This document shows, piece after piece, positions 1 through 5,182 of a stretch of 5,182 nt of DNA (within the stretch, counting starts at the first letter, position 1; each line of letters opens with the position of its first letter). The position numbers and the translations under genes were made by a program. The notes below the pieces were generated by a model, which was given only the letters and a program-made list of their open reading frames with translations, searched no databases and had not been told where the DNA came from. Source of the DNA: Gemmatimonadota bacterium (GTDB taxonomy: Bacteria; Gemmatimonadota; Gemmatimonadetes; Palauibacterales; Palauibacteraceae); assembly GCA_030601615.1 (NCBI GenBank), contig JAUVTH010000124.1:1-5182 (forward strand), in the 5' to 3' direction.

Positions 1-65
1 GCGCCGGCCGCATACCTGGCGTGGCTCGCGGAGAGTCGATTCAGCCGGGGGCCCTCCGTGACCAA
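1..65 (-). CDS. Possible start of the next operon gene (N-terminal fragment, cut by left edge)
   Basis: After actF an open frame begins with TTG at 65-63 and runs to the left edge without a stop, giving 21 residues (MVTEGPRLNRLSASHARYAAG). It is preceded by GGGGAG at 72-77, six bases away, which is better placed than any site near the other candidate, an ATG at about 13-11 in another frame. The fragment is too short to identify. In other genomes the genes after actF often encode Sco proteins, haem A synthesis or cytochrome c oxidase subunits, so a terminal oxidase accessory gene would not surprise, but nothing in these residues proves it. The frame could also be chance openness in GC-rich DNA. 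Confidence 0.35.
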   Translation of the reverse strand, partial: MVTEGPRLNRLSASHARYAAG

Positions 66-71
66 TTACGG

Positions 72-77
72 CTCCCC
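72..77 (-). promoter_or_regulatory. Putative ribosome binding site for the gene after actF
   Basis: GGGGAG reads on the minus strand at 77-72, six bases before a TTG at 65-63. It is the only good Shine-Dalgarno match in the 112 bases after actF and decides the choice of a TTG start. It is a purine-rich match that can occur by chance in GC-rich DNA. Confidence 0.4.
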
Positions 78-112
78 GGCGTCTCGCTCGTGGCGCCGGA
101 TCGTGTCGACCT

Positions 113-1396
113 CTACGGCCCCCTCGACCTCTCGCCCGTGATCAGCGCCTCGCGGATCGGAATCTTGGGTCCGACACTCGCGCAGATCGAGTAACTGAGC
201 CCGAACAGTCCGAGGAAGCCCAATGTCACGGCCGCCTCCACCCACCCGAGCGGCGGTGACTCACCGTGCCACGTGGATGGCACGACGGCCATGTACCGCT
301 CGAGCCAGAATCCCGCGAGGATGATCAGGCCGACGAAGGACAGATGCCGGGAATTCATCTTCGGCATCCTCCACAGCAGCAGGGCGAACGGAATCCCGAA
401 CACGAGCGCCATTTGCAGATAGAGCAGCGGGGCGAAGCCGTGGTCGAGGCGCTGCTCGAAGAAGATCGTCTCGCGCCCGATGTTGCCGTACCAGATCGGC
501 AGGTACTGCGAGAACCACATGTAGCTCCAGAAGATCACGAAGGCGAACATCAGCTTGCCGAGATCGTGGAACTCCCACTTCCCCCACACGTCGTCCAGGT
601 GGTAGCGACCCCGGTAGCGTTGCGCGATGACGGCAACGAGCGCGAGCAGGCACACCCACCCGGCCATGAAGTACAGCGGTCCGTAGATCACGCTGATGAA
701 GCCCGGCATTAGCGACATGGACATGTCGATGCTGAGGAGGCTGAAGATCACCACCCAGGCCAGGATCAGCACCGGCGCGAGCCACGACATGGTGCGCTGC
801 GACCGCGCCTCCTCCTCATCGTCGCCCCGCCAACCGCGCGCGAGCCCCTCCAGGTACTTCTTTCGCCAGCCGGTCTGCCTCTCGGCGGCCAGGGGGGCGT
901 CCGGCCTCAGCGAGACCCGCATGTAGTAGAAGCTTGCCATATAGAGCACGAACAGGAGGATTCCGTTTCGCAGGAAAACGCCATCGTGCGTGAGCCACTC
1001 GCGGTTGATGTGTCCTTCGATCGGCTGCATCCACGGGAAGATATATTCCGCTCCCCAGTACATCGCGACGAACACGGCCAGGGAGATCGGCAGGAACCCT
1101 CCCGTCGACTCGGCCACCCGGCGGAACGGCTTCCCCCAGTGGCCCTTGGACACCACCAGGATGGCGCCGAAGACCACGCCAGCCTCCGCGAGAGCCGTCC
1201 AGAACAGGAAATTCACCCACACGGCCTGCCACGCGCGCTGTGGGGCCCGGCCCAGCGCGAGGTAGAAGCCGACGGCTCCCACGGCGATCGCCGCGAGCCA
1301 CAACGCCCCGGCGAGTCCGCTGACCCGGCCGGAGACCGTGTTGAGGGCCAGCTCCCGCGTCTTGTCGGTATTATGCGAGCTCAAAGTATTGCTCAT
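113..1396 (-). CDS. actF: Alternative complex III membrane subunit ActF (NrfD-like)
   Basis: The product is 427 aa, the second NrfD-like membrane protein of ACIII and a distant paralogue of ActC. About ten hydrophobic segments are visible, near residues 28-48, 57-81, 102-120, 140-160, 204-222, 231-258, 282-303, 321-342, 350-370 and 386-406. Recognisable ActF stretches include LLSIDMSMSL (220-229), HDLGKLMFAFVIFWSYMWFSQYLPIWYGNI (277-306), ERYMAVVPS (366-374) and a GWVEAAVTLGFLG helix near the end. A hydrophilic, acidic loop (GDDEEEARSQR, 191-201) separates helices 4 and 5. In ACIII, ActF lies beside ActC in the membrane. A role in proton movement has been proposed for it, but it is not proven. 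The start is the first ATG, 27 nt after the actE stop, and no clear Shine-Dalgarno sequence precedes it. The TAG stop is at 113-115. The role as ActF rests on sequence character and on position after actE. Confidence 0.95.
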   Translation of the reverse strand: MSNTLSSHNTDKTRELALNTVSGRVSGLAGALWLAAIAVGAVGFYLALGRAPQRAWQAVWVNFLFWTALAEAGVVFGAILVVSKGHWGKPFRRVAESTGGFLPISLAVFVAMYWGAEYIFPWMQPIEGHINREWLTHDGVFLRNGILLFVLYMASFYYMRVSLRPDAPLAAERQTGWRKKYLEGLARGWRGDDEEEARSQRTMSWLAPVLILAWVVIFSLLSIDMSMSLMPGFISVIYGPLYFMAGWVCLLALVAVIAQRYRGRYHLDDVWGKWEFHDLGKLMFAFVIFWSYMWFSQYLPIWYGNIGRETIFFEQRLDHGFAPLLYLQMALVFGIPFALLLWRMPKMNSRHLSFVGLIILAGFWLERYMAVVPSTWHGESPPLGWVEAAVTLGFLGLFGLSYSICASVGPKIPIREALITGERSRGP

Positions 1397-1423
1397 CCGT
1401 TCGTGCGTACGCTGTCCGTCCGG
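1397..1423 (-). other. actE-actF spacer, the only true intergenic gap between act genes here
   Basis: The 27-nt spacer has no convincing Shine-Dalgarno sequence, hairpin or promoter. Its length is a multiple of three, so actE and actF share a reading frame separated only by the actE TGA and nine sense codons. Translation of actF may depend on ribosomes finishing actE, which is an inference from the lack of a ribosome site. Confidence 0.5.
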
Positions 1424-1957
1424 TCACTCGGCCGCAGGAGCTTCTTCCTGCAGCTTCCGGACGTACTCCACCAGGTACCACCGATCTTCGTGCTGCACGC
1501 GACGGTACGACGGCATCACGCCCCGTCCGTTCGCGATCATGCCGTAGATGTATCCGTCCGACAGGTCCTGGGCCCGCTCGGCCAGCAGGTTCAGCGTCGG
1601 CAGCGGGGGGAGACGATTGGGCCCGACCACCGGGCCGTCTCCCGCGCCCGTCTCGCCGTGACACATGACGCAGAACTGGAGGAACAGGATCTCGCCCTGT
1701 TCCAGGTCCTCCGCCGTGCCCGCGAGCGGGTTGGTCAGCAACGTGTCCGCGGCCAGCAGGTCCAGGTGTCGGGTCGAGCCGGCCGGAACCGTTCCGGCCA
1801 CGGGCCCGCGCGGCTCCGCCTCGTAGGTGTCTACGGACGGCTGCGTGGTCATCGTCTCGAACCAGGACACGTATTTCACCTGGTCGTCGCAGCCCGACGC
1901 GACCACGACGACGGCCAGGACCGCGAGCCCTGCGCGAACCGTCGGCCAGCCGCTCAT
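1424..1957 (-). CDS. actE: Alternative complex III monoheme cytochrome c ActE, predicted lipoprotein
   Basis: The product is 177 aa. The start at 1957 is set by the ATGA overlap with actD, by GGAG at 1966-1969 eight bases upstream, and by the signal sequence it gives; the longer open frame upstream to 2296 lies inside actD. Residues 8-19 form a hydrophobic stretch after R8, followed by the lipobox-like VASGC, so C23 is the likely lipidated residue and the protein should be tethered on the outer face of the cytoplasmic membrane. A single haem c site is seen at C96-V-M-C99-H100, and M148 in GRGVMPSY is the likely sixth ligand, as in class I monohaem cytochromes. Residues 85-170 make up the cytochrome domain (the usual GEILFLQFCVMCHGETGAGDGPVVG start and WYLVEYVRKLQ end). 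Within ACIII it is expected to pass electrons onward, with ActA, to a soluble carrier or an oxidase. Confidence 0.94.
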   Translation of the reverse strand: MSGWPTVRAGLAVLAVVVVASGCDDQVKYVSWFETMTTQPSVDTYEAEPRGPVAGTVPAGSTRHLDLLAADTLLTNPLAGTAEDLEQGEILFLQFCVMCHGETGAGDGPVVGPNRLPPLPTLNLLAERAQDLSDGYIYGMIANGRGVMPSYRRVQHEDRWYLVEYVRKLQEEAPAAE

Positions 1958-2454
1958 ACGCCCAACTCCACTTCGACGGCTCCCGCATCCCGTACCAGTG
2001 TCTCGATGCTGCTCTGCTCCGCGCCGGCGGCGGCCAGGACATACACCCCGAACCGATCCACCGAGAACGAAGTGCGGTACTGCGGCGAAAGGCGTCCGGG
2101 CTTTTTCATGTGGTACAGCACACCGAGGAAGCCGAACAGGCCCGTAAACAGGATCGTCATCTCGAAGATGATGATGAAGTAGGCCGGCCAGGAGAGAATC
2201 GGCTTGCCCTGGGTGACGAGCGGATATGCGAGGGCCGTGAGGCCCGTCAGCGCCACCGCGGTCATGAAGCCGGTGATGCCTCCGATAAGGGCCCACCGGC
2301 GGATCGGGCTGGAGATGATTCCGAGCGCTTCCTCGAGCTCCGGAGTCGGGAAGGGTGCGAACACTTCCATGTCGGAGTGTCCCGCCTGCCGCAGGCTCTC
2401 GATCGCTTTCCTCGTCGCGCCCAGGCTGTCGAACTGGGCCAGGATGCCGCTCAT
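1954..2454 (-). CDS. actD: Alternative complex III subunit ActD (DUF3341 family)
   Basis: The product is 166 aa, typical of ActD. The start chosen is the ATG at 2454, which gives the family N-terminus (MSGILAQFDSLGATRKAIES). The frame is open further upstream to 2745 but that stretch lies wholly inside actC and is a shadow. GGGGG at 2461-2465, six bases upstream of the ATG, supports this start. Residues 1-50 form a soluble domain resembling a small alpha/beta fold (VFAPFPTPELEEALG is the characteristic family stretch at 31-45). Two membrane helices follow, near 54-79 and 91-115, and then a soluble tail containing HMKKPGRLSPQYRTSFSVDRFGVYV. Known ActD proteins are membrane subunits of ACIII without a redox cofactor, and their exact role is unclear. 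The gene overlaps actC by one base and actE by four (ATGA). Confidence 0.94.
   Translation of the reverse strand: MSGILAQFDSLGATRKAIESLRQAGHSDMEVFAPFPTPELEEALGIISSPIRRWALIGGITGFMTAVALTGLTALAYPLVTQGKPILSWPAYFIIIFEMTILFTGLFGFLGVLYHMKKPGRLSPQYRTSFSVDRFGVYVLAAAGAEQSSIETLVRDAGAVEVELGV
1966..1969 (-). promoter_or_regulatory. Ribosome binding site of actE
   Basis: GGAG on the minus strand lies eight bases before the actE ATG and inside the last codons of actD. Together with the ATGA overlap and the lipoprotein signal that follows, it fixes the actE start at 1957 and not at an upstream codon of the longer open frame. Confidence 0.65.
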
Positions 2455-3803
2455 CAGTGGCCCCCGTGCTCGTGTTCGTGTGCCAGGTGCTCCTTGACCT
2501 CCGCGATGCTGATCACCGGCAGCGTTTTCGCGAATAGCAGGAACCAGAAGAAGAACCAGGCGAAGCTGCCGACCATGATCGTCATCTCCACCAGGGACGG
2601 CGTGTAAACTTGCCAGGCGCTCGGATCGAACTCGTGCGCGAGCGACGTGACGATGATCACGAACCGCTCGTACCACATCCCGATGTTCACGAACACCGAG
2701 ATCACGAACAGCGCCTTGATGCTGTTGCGGGTGCGCTTGAACCACAGGCTTGCCGGCACCACGACGTTACAGAACACCATGATCCAGAACGGGCCTGCGT
2801 AGAAGCCGGAGGCCCTCCACCGGAAGCTCTCCATCTCGATCGGATCGGAGGAAAACCACGCCAGGAAGTACTCCATGCCGTACGCGTATCCCACGATGAG
2901 GGACGTGAACAGCAGGAGCTTCGCCATGTTGTCGAAGTGATACTCGGTGATGTACCTGTCGAGGCCGAAGGCCCAGCGCAGCGGGATCGTGATCGTCATC
3001 ACCATCGCGACGCCCGAGAAGATGGCGCCCGCCACGAAGTACGGGGCGAAGATCGTCGAGTGCCAGCCCGGCACGACGCCCATGGCGAAGTCCCACGACA
3101 CCACGCTGTGCACGGAGAGCACCAGGGGCGTCGCGATTCCGGCCAGGTACAGGTACAGCCGCCGGTAGTGGCTCCAGTCCTTCACCGTGCCCTGCCAACC
3201 GAGCGAGAAGGCACCGTACAGCTTCTTCTTGATGCCGGTGAACCTGTCGCGCAGCACCGCCAGGTCGGGGATCAGGCCCAGATACCAGAACACGAGGCTG
3301 ATGGTGAAGTACGTGCCGATCGCGAACATGTCCCACACCAGAGGCGACCGGAAGTTGGGCCACAGGAGCCGCGTGGAGGGGTAGGGCACCAGGTAGTAGA
3401 AGTACCACACCCGGCCGAGGTGAATGAGCGGGAACAGCCCCGCCGTCATCACCGCGAAGATCGTCATCGCCTCGGCCGTTCGGTTGATCGTCGTGCGCCA
3501 GCCGGACCGTACCAGATACAGGACGGCGGAGATCAGCGTCCCGCTGTGCGCGATGCCGACCCAGAAGACGAACGTGACGATATAGACGCCCCAGTTGACC
3601 GGGTTGTTCATCCCGGCCCGTCCCATTCCGTCGCGAATCTGTATCGTCCACGCGACGCCGGCCGCCGCGATCAGCGCGGCGCAGATCCCGAGCAGCAGCC
3701 AGTATCTCTTGTACGGCGTGGAGATCGGCCGGCTGATATCCCGGTTCGCGTCGGCGAGACTGGGTAGTCCCTGTTTCGGAACGTCGATTTCAGCTGTTGC
3801 CAT
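2454..3803 (-). CDS. actC: Alternative complex III membrane subunit ActC (NrfD/PsrC family, quinol-oxidising)
   Basis: The product is 449 aa, the usual size for ActC, an integral membrane protein of the NrfD/PsrC family that carries the quinol oxidation site next to the iron-sulfur domain of ActB. About ten membrane helices can be read, near residues 34-54, 71-97, 113-135, 155-179, 215-238, 254-276, 290-313, 335-354, 362-386 and 404-427. Family-like motifs include NPVNWGVYIVTFVFWVGIAHSG (residues 67-88), FPLIHLGR with H128, LVWDMF with D158, and NIGMWYERFVI (373-383). H128 and D158 sit where NrfD-type proteins keep conserved polar residues near the quinone site; that assignment is by analogy. 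The C-terminus is His-rich (H439, H442, H444, H446, H449). The ATG lies inside the end of actB, with GGGGA three bases upstream, so coupling to actB translation is likely. The TGA shares one base with the actD ATG (TGATG). Confidence 0.96.
   Translation of the reverse strand: MATAEIDVPKQGLPSLADANRDISRPISTPYKRYWLLLGICAALIAAAGVAWTIQIRDGMGRAGMNNPVNWGVYIVTFVFWVGIAHSGTLISAVLYLVRSGWRTTINRTAEAMTIFAVMTAGLFPLIHLGRVWYFYYLVPYPSTRLLWPNFRSPLVWDMFAIGTYFTISLVFWYLGLIPDLAVLRDRFTGIKKKLYGAFSLGWQGTVKDWSHYRRLYLYLAGIATPLVLSVHSVVSWDFAMGVVPGWHSTIFAPYFVAGAIFSGVAMVMTITIPLRWAFGLDRYITEYHFDNMAKLLLFTSLIVGYAYGMEYFLAWFSSDPIEMESFRWRASGFYAGPFWIMVFCNVVVPASLWFKRTRNSIKALFVISVFVNIGMWYERFVIIVTSLAHEFDPSAWQVYTPSLVEMTIMVGSFAWFFFWFLLFAKTLPVISIAEVKEHLAHEHEHGGH
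2461..2465 (-). promoter_or_regulatory. Ribosome binding site of actD
   Basis: Five G residues on the minus strand lie six bases before the actD ATG, within the codons for the His- and Gly-rich end of ActC. This supports the start at 2454. The site is a G-run and not a full GGAGG, so its strength is uncertain. Confidence 0.5.
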
Positions 3804-5182
3804 CAGTCCCCGCGTTTACGTGCCCCGATCCGGCTTCGTCGTCCTGTCCGTGCGCGCCCTCCGGCAGCGCAGCGTATGTGACACCCTTCAGGTACGTCAC
3901 CGCCGGCCTCGTATTCAGCTCGTCGAGCATGTGGTAGCCGCGTGAGCCCTTGGCCTTCCGCGACACCCGGCTCGCCGGGTCCTTCAGATTCCCGAACACG
4001 ATCGCCTGCGTGGGGCACGACTGCATGCACGCGGTCTGGATCTCGCCGTCCGCGACCAGTCGTCCCTCGTCCTTCGCGTCGAGCTTCGCCTTGTTGATCC
4101 GCTGGACACAGAACGTGCACTTCTCCATCACCCCCTTGGATCGGACGGTCACGTCGGGGTTGAGCTGCAGGTTCAGCGGATACGGGAAGTCGGAGGTGAA
4201 CCAGTTGAACCGGCGCACCTTGTACGGGCAGTTGTTGGCGCAGTACCGCGTGCCCACGCACCGGTTGTAGATCTGAGCGTTCAGGCCCTCCGGCGTGTGA
4301 TACGCGGCGTACACCGGGCAGACGGGCTCGCACGGAGCGTCGCCGCATTGCTGGCACAGGGTGGGGAAGTGGAGCGCCTGAAATCCCTCTTCCGTCTCCT
4401 CGTAGTACCGCATGATCTGCATCCAGGACATCTCGCGTCCCTGGGCGCACAGGTCTTCGCCCACCACCGGCAGGTTGTTCTCCGAGTAGCATGCCGTAAC
4501 GCAGGCGCCGCACCCGGTGCAGGCGTTCAGGTCGATCGTCAGGCCCCAGCGGTACGGGCTCTGCGGATCCGAGTCGTACGCAGCCTCGACGAGCGTCGTC
4601 AGGTCGATCTCGTGTTCCATGGCATTGGGCACGTCGTCGATATGCATCAGCTCCGCGATCTCGCGGCCTAAGTCGACGTCGCTGCCCTGCATGATCGCGA
4701 GCTTGCCGCGACTGCCCGTCGCCGTGATCGTCGCCGCGCCGCCGCTGTATGCCAGGGCACCGCTCCGCTCGTCCGGCGTCGCGTCCAGCAGGTCGAGGGC
4801 GTTCACGCCCCGCCCCGCAGCCGTCCGGCCATATTCCGTATGCCCCTGTCCGAGCGGCACGGCGAGCGTGTCCGGGCGGATTCCCCGGTAGACGTACGCC
4901 GGCGCGGTGACGCTGCCGGCTTCCGTGCGAACCTGCAGCAGGTCGCCCGTCTCGACTCCAAGGGGTTCGGCGGTCTCCGGGTGGATCTCCACCCAGGCGT
5001 TCCATACGGCCTTGGTCACCGTGTCCGGGAGTTCCTGCATCCAGGGCCGGTTCGCGCCCCGCCCGTCGTAGAACTGGACGGTTGGATAGGTGATGAGCGT
5101 GAAATCGTCCGTCGAACGCGGGGCCTGGAATGAATAGTTGGCTGCCGCGGCGGTCAGGGCCGGTGCCACGTCTCTGCCGTCG
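3790..5182 (-). CDS. actB: Alternative complex III iron-sulfur subunit ActB (3' part, 5' end cut by window edge)
   Basis: This is the electron-transfer subunit of ACIII, on the periplasmic side, linking the quinol site in ActC to the c-type cytochromes. The frame is open to the right edge, so the real start lies outside; residues are numbered here from a GTG at 5169 that is not taken as the start. Residues about 25-130 look like the C-terminal, molybdopterin-binding-like domain of the DMSO-reductase family (GVETGDLLQV, PLGQGHTEYGR); known ActB proteins carry this domain without a cofactor. Residues about 205-395 are a four-cluster ferredoxin domain: C217-C220-C223-C227, C272-C275-C280-C284, C304-T307-C310-C314, and C351-C354-C381-C385. 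These are 15 cysteine ligands, because Thr replaces the second Cys of the third motif. That fits the three [4Fe-4S] plus one [3Fe-4S] known for ActB. The TGA stop overlaps actC by 14 nt. Identification is firm; only the N-terminal part is missing. Confidence 0.96.
   Translation of the reverse strand, partial: DGRDVAPALTAAAANYSFQAPRSTDDFTLITYPTVQFYDGRGANRPWMQELPDTVTKAVWNAWVEIHPETAEPLGVETGDLLQVRTEAGSVTAPAYVYRGIRPDTLAVPLGQGHTEYGRTAAGRGVNALDLLDATPDERSGALAYSGGAATITATGSRGKLAIMQGSDVDLGREIAELMHIDDVPNAMEHEIDLTTLVEAAYDSDPQSPYRWGLTIDLNACTGCGACVTACYSENNLPVVGEDLCAQGREMSWMQIMRYYEETEEGFQALHFPTLCQQCGDAPCEPVCPVYAAYHTPEGLNAQIYNRCVGTRYCANNCPYKVRRFNWFTSDFPYPLNLQLNPDVTVRSKGVMEKCTFCVQRINKAKLDAKDEGRLVADGEIQTACMQSCPTQAIVFGNLKDPASRVSRKAKGSRGYHMLDELNTRPAVTYLKGVTYAALPEGAHGQDDEAGSGHVNAGTDGNS

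Noticed and set aside
66..112. Possible transcription terminator after actF
   Set aside because: No stable hairpin with a T-run is visible. The 47-nt stretch is GC-rich, with only scattered short complementary stretches.
2165..2177. Short ATG/GAT triplet repeat on the plus strand
   Set aside because: It is the complement of codons for Phe-Ile-Ile-Ile-Phe in a membrane helix of ActD and is not an independent repeat.
986..2182. 398-aa open frame on the plus strand
   Set aside because: It lies opposite actF, actE and actD, is rich in Arg, Pro, His and Gln as expected from the complement of GC-rich coding DNA, has no recognisable domain, and crosses gene boundaries.
1957..2296. Longer N-terminus for the ActE frame, starting at 2296
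   Set aside because: The extension lies inside actD, has no signal-like character, and would bury the lipoprotein signal that begins at the 1957 ATG.
2455..2745. Longer N-terminus for the ActD frame, starting at 2745
   Set aside because: The extra 97 residues are an out-of-frame reading of actC, and the family N-terminus begins at the 2454 ATG.
2767..3651. 294-aa and similar alternate minus-strand frames inside actC (and 3803-5005 inside actB)
   Set aside because: They are out-of-frame readings of the same strand with Arg/Gly/Pro/Ala-rich composition and no family features, whereas the actC and actB frames carry clear motifs.
2610..3767. 385-aa open frame on the plus strand
   Set aside because: It is wholly antisense to actC, with low-complexity Arg/His/Glu/Asp composition and no motif. 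It is a shadow of membrane-protein codons in GC-rich DNA.
5167..5169. GTG at 5169 as the true start of the iron-sulfur protein
   Set aside because: The frame stays open upstream to the window edge, and the protein begins in the middle of a molybdopterin-oxidoreductase-like domain, so this is an internal Val of a longer ActB.

Overview
The window holds most of one minus-strand operon for Alternative Complex III (ACIII, Act), the respiratory quinol:electron-acceptor oxidoreductase that replaces the cytochrome bc1 complex in many bacteria. Read on the minus strand from right to left, the order is actB (3' part only, cut by the right edge), actC, actD, actE and actF. A possible start of one more gene lies at the extreme left. 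This is the canonical act order. actA (the multiheme cytochrome) and the first part of actB should lie just beyond the right edge.

Layout: 5182-3790 is the end of ActB, with the tail of its molybdopterin-oxidoreductase-like domain followed by a four-cluster iron-sulfur domain. 3803-2454 is ActC, a ten-helix NrfD-type membrane protein. 2454-1954 is ActD, a two-helix DUF3341 protein. 1957-1424 is ActE, a predicted lipid-anchored monoheme cytochrome c. 1396-113 is ActF, a second NrfD-type protein. 65-1 may be the N-terminus of a following gene with a TTG start. The junctions are very tight: actB/actC overlap by 14 nt, actC/actD by 1 nt, actD/actE by 4 nt, and actE/actF are 27 nt apart. One polycistronic transcript with translational coupling is therefore likely. 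No promoter or terminator is visible.

How the parts work together, from what is known of ACIII: quinol is oxidised at the membrane protein ActC, electrons pass through the iron-sulfur clusters of ActB to the c-hemes of ActA and ActE, and then to a periplasmic carrier or directly to a haem-copper oxidase. ActD and ActF complete the membrane part.

Organism: the DNA is strongly GC-rich and third codon positions are mostly G or C, so that long spurious open frames appear on both strands. ACIII is found in Bacteroidota/Rhodothermota, Chloroflexota, Gemmatimonadota, Acidobacteriota, Planctomycetota, Myxococcota and some Proteobacteria. A GC-rich member such as a gemmatimonadote or a relative is plausible, but the sequence read by eye cannot settle the phylum. 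A lipoprotein signal on ActE indicates a bacterium. I see no mobile elements, RNA genes, CRISPR arrays or accessory cargo. This is a conserved core respiratory locus, not an undescribed system.
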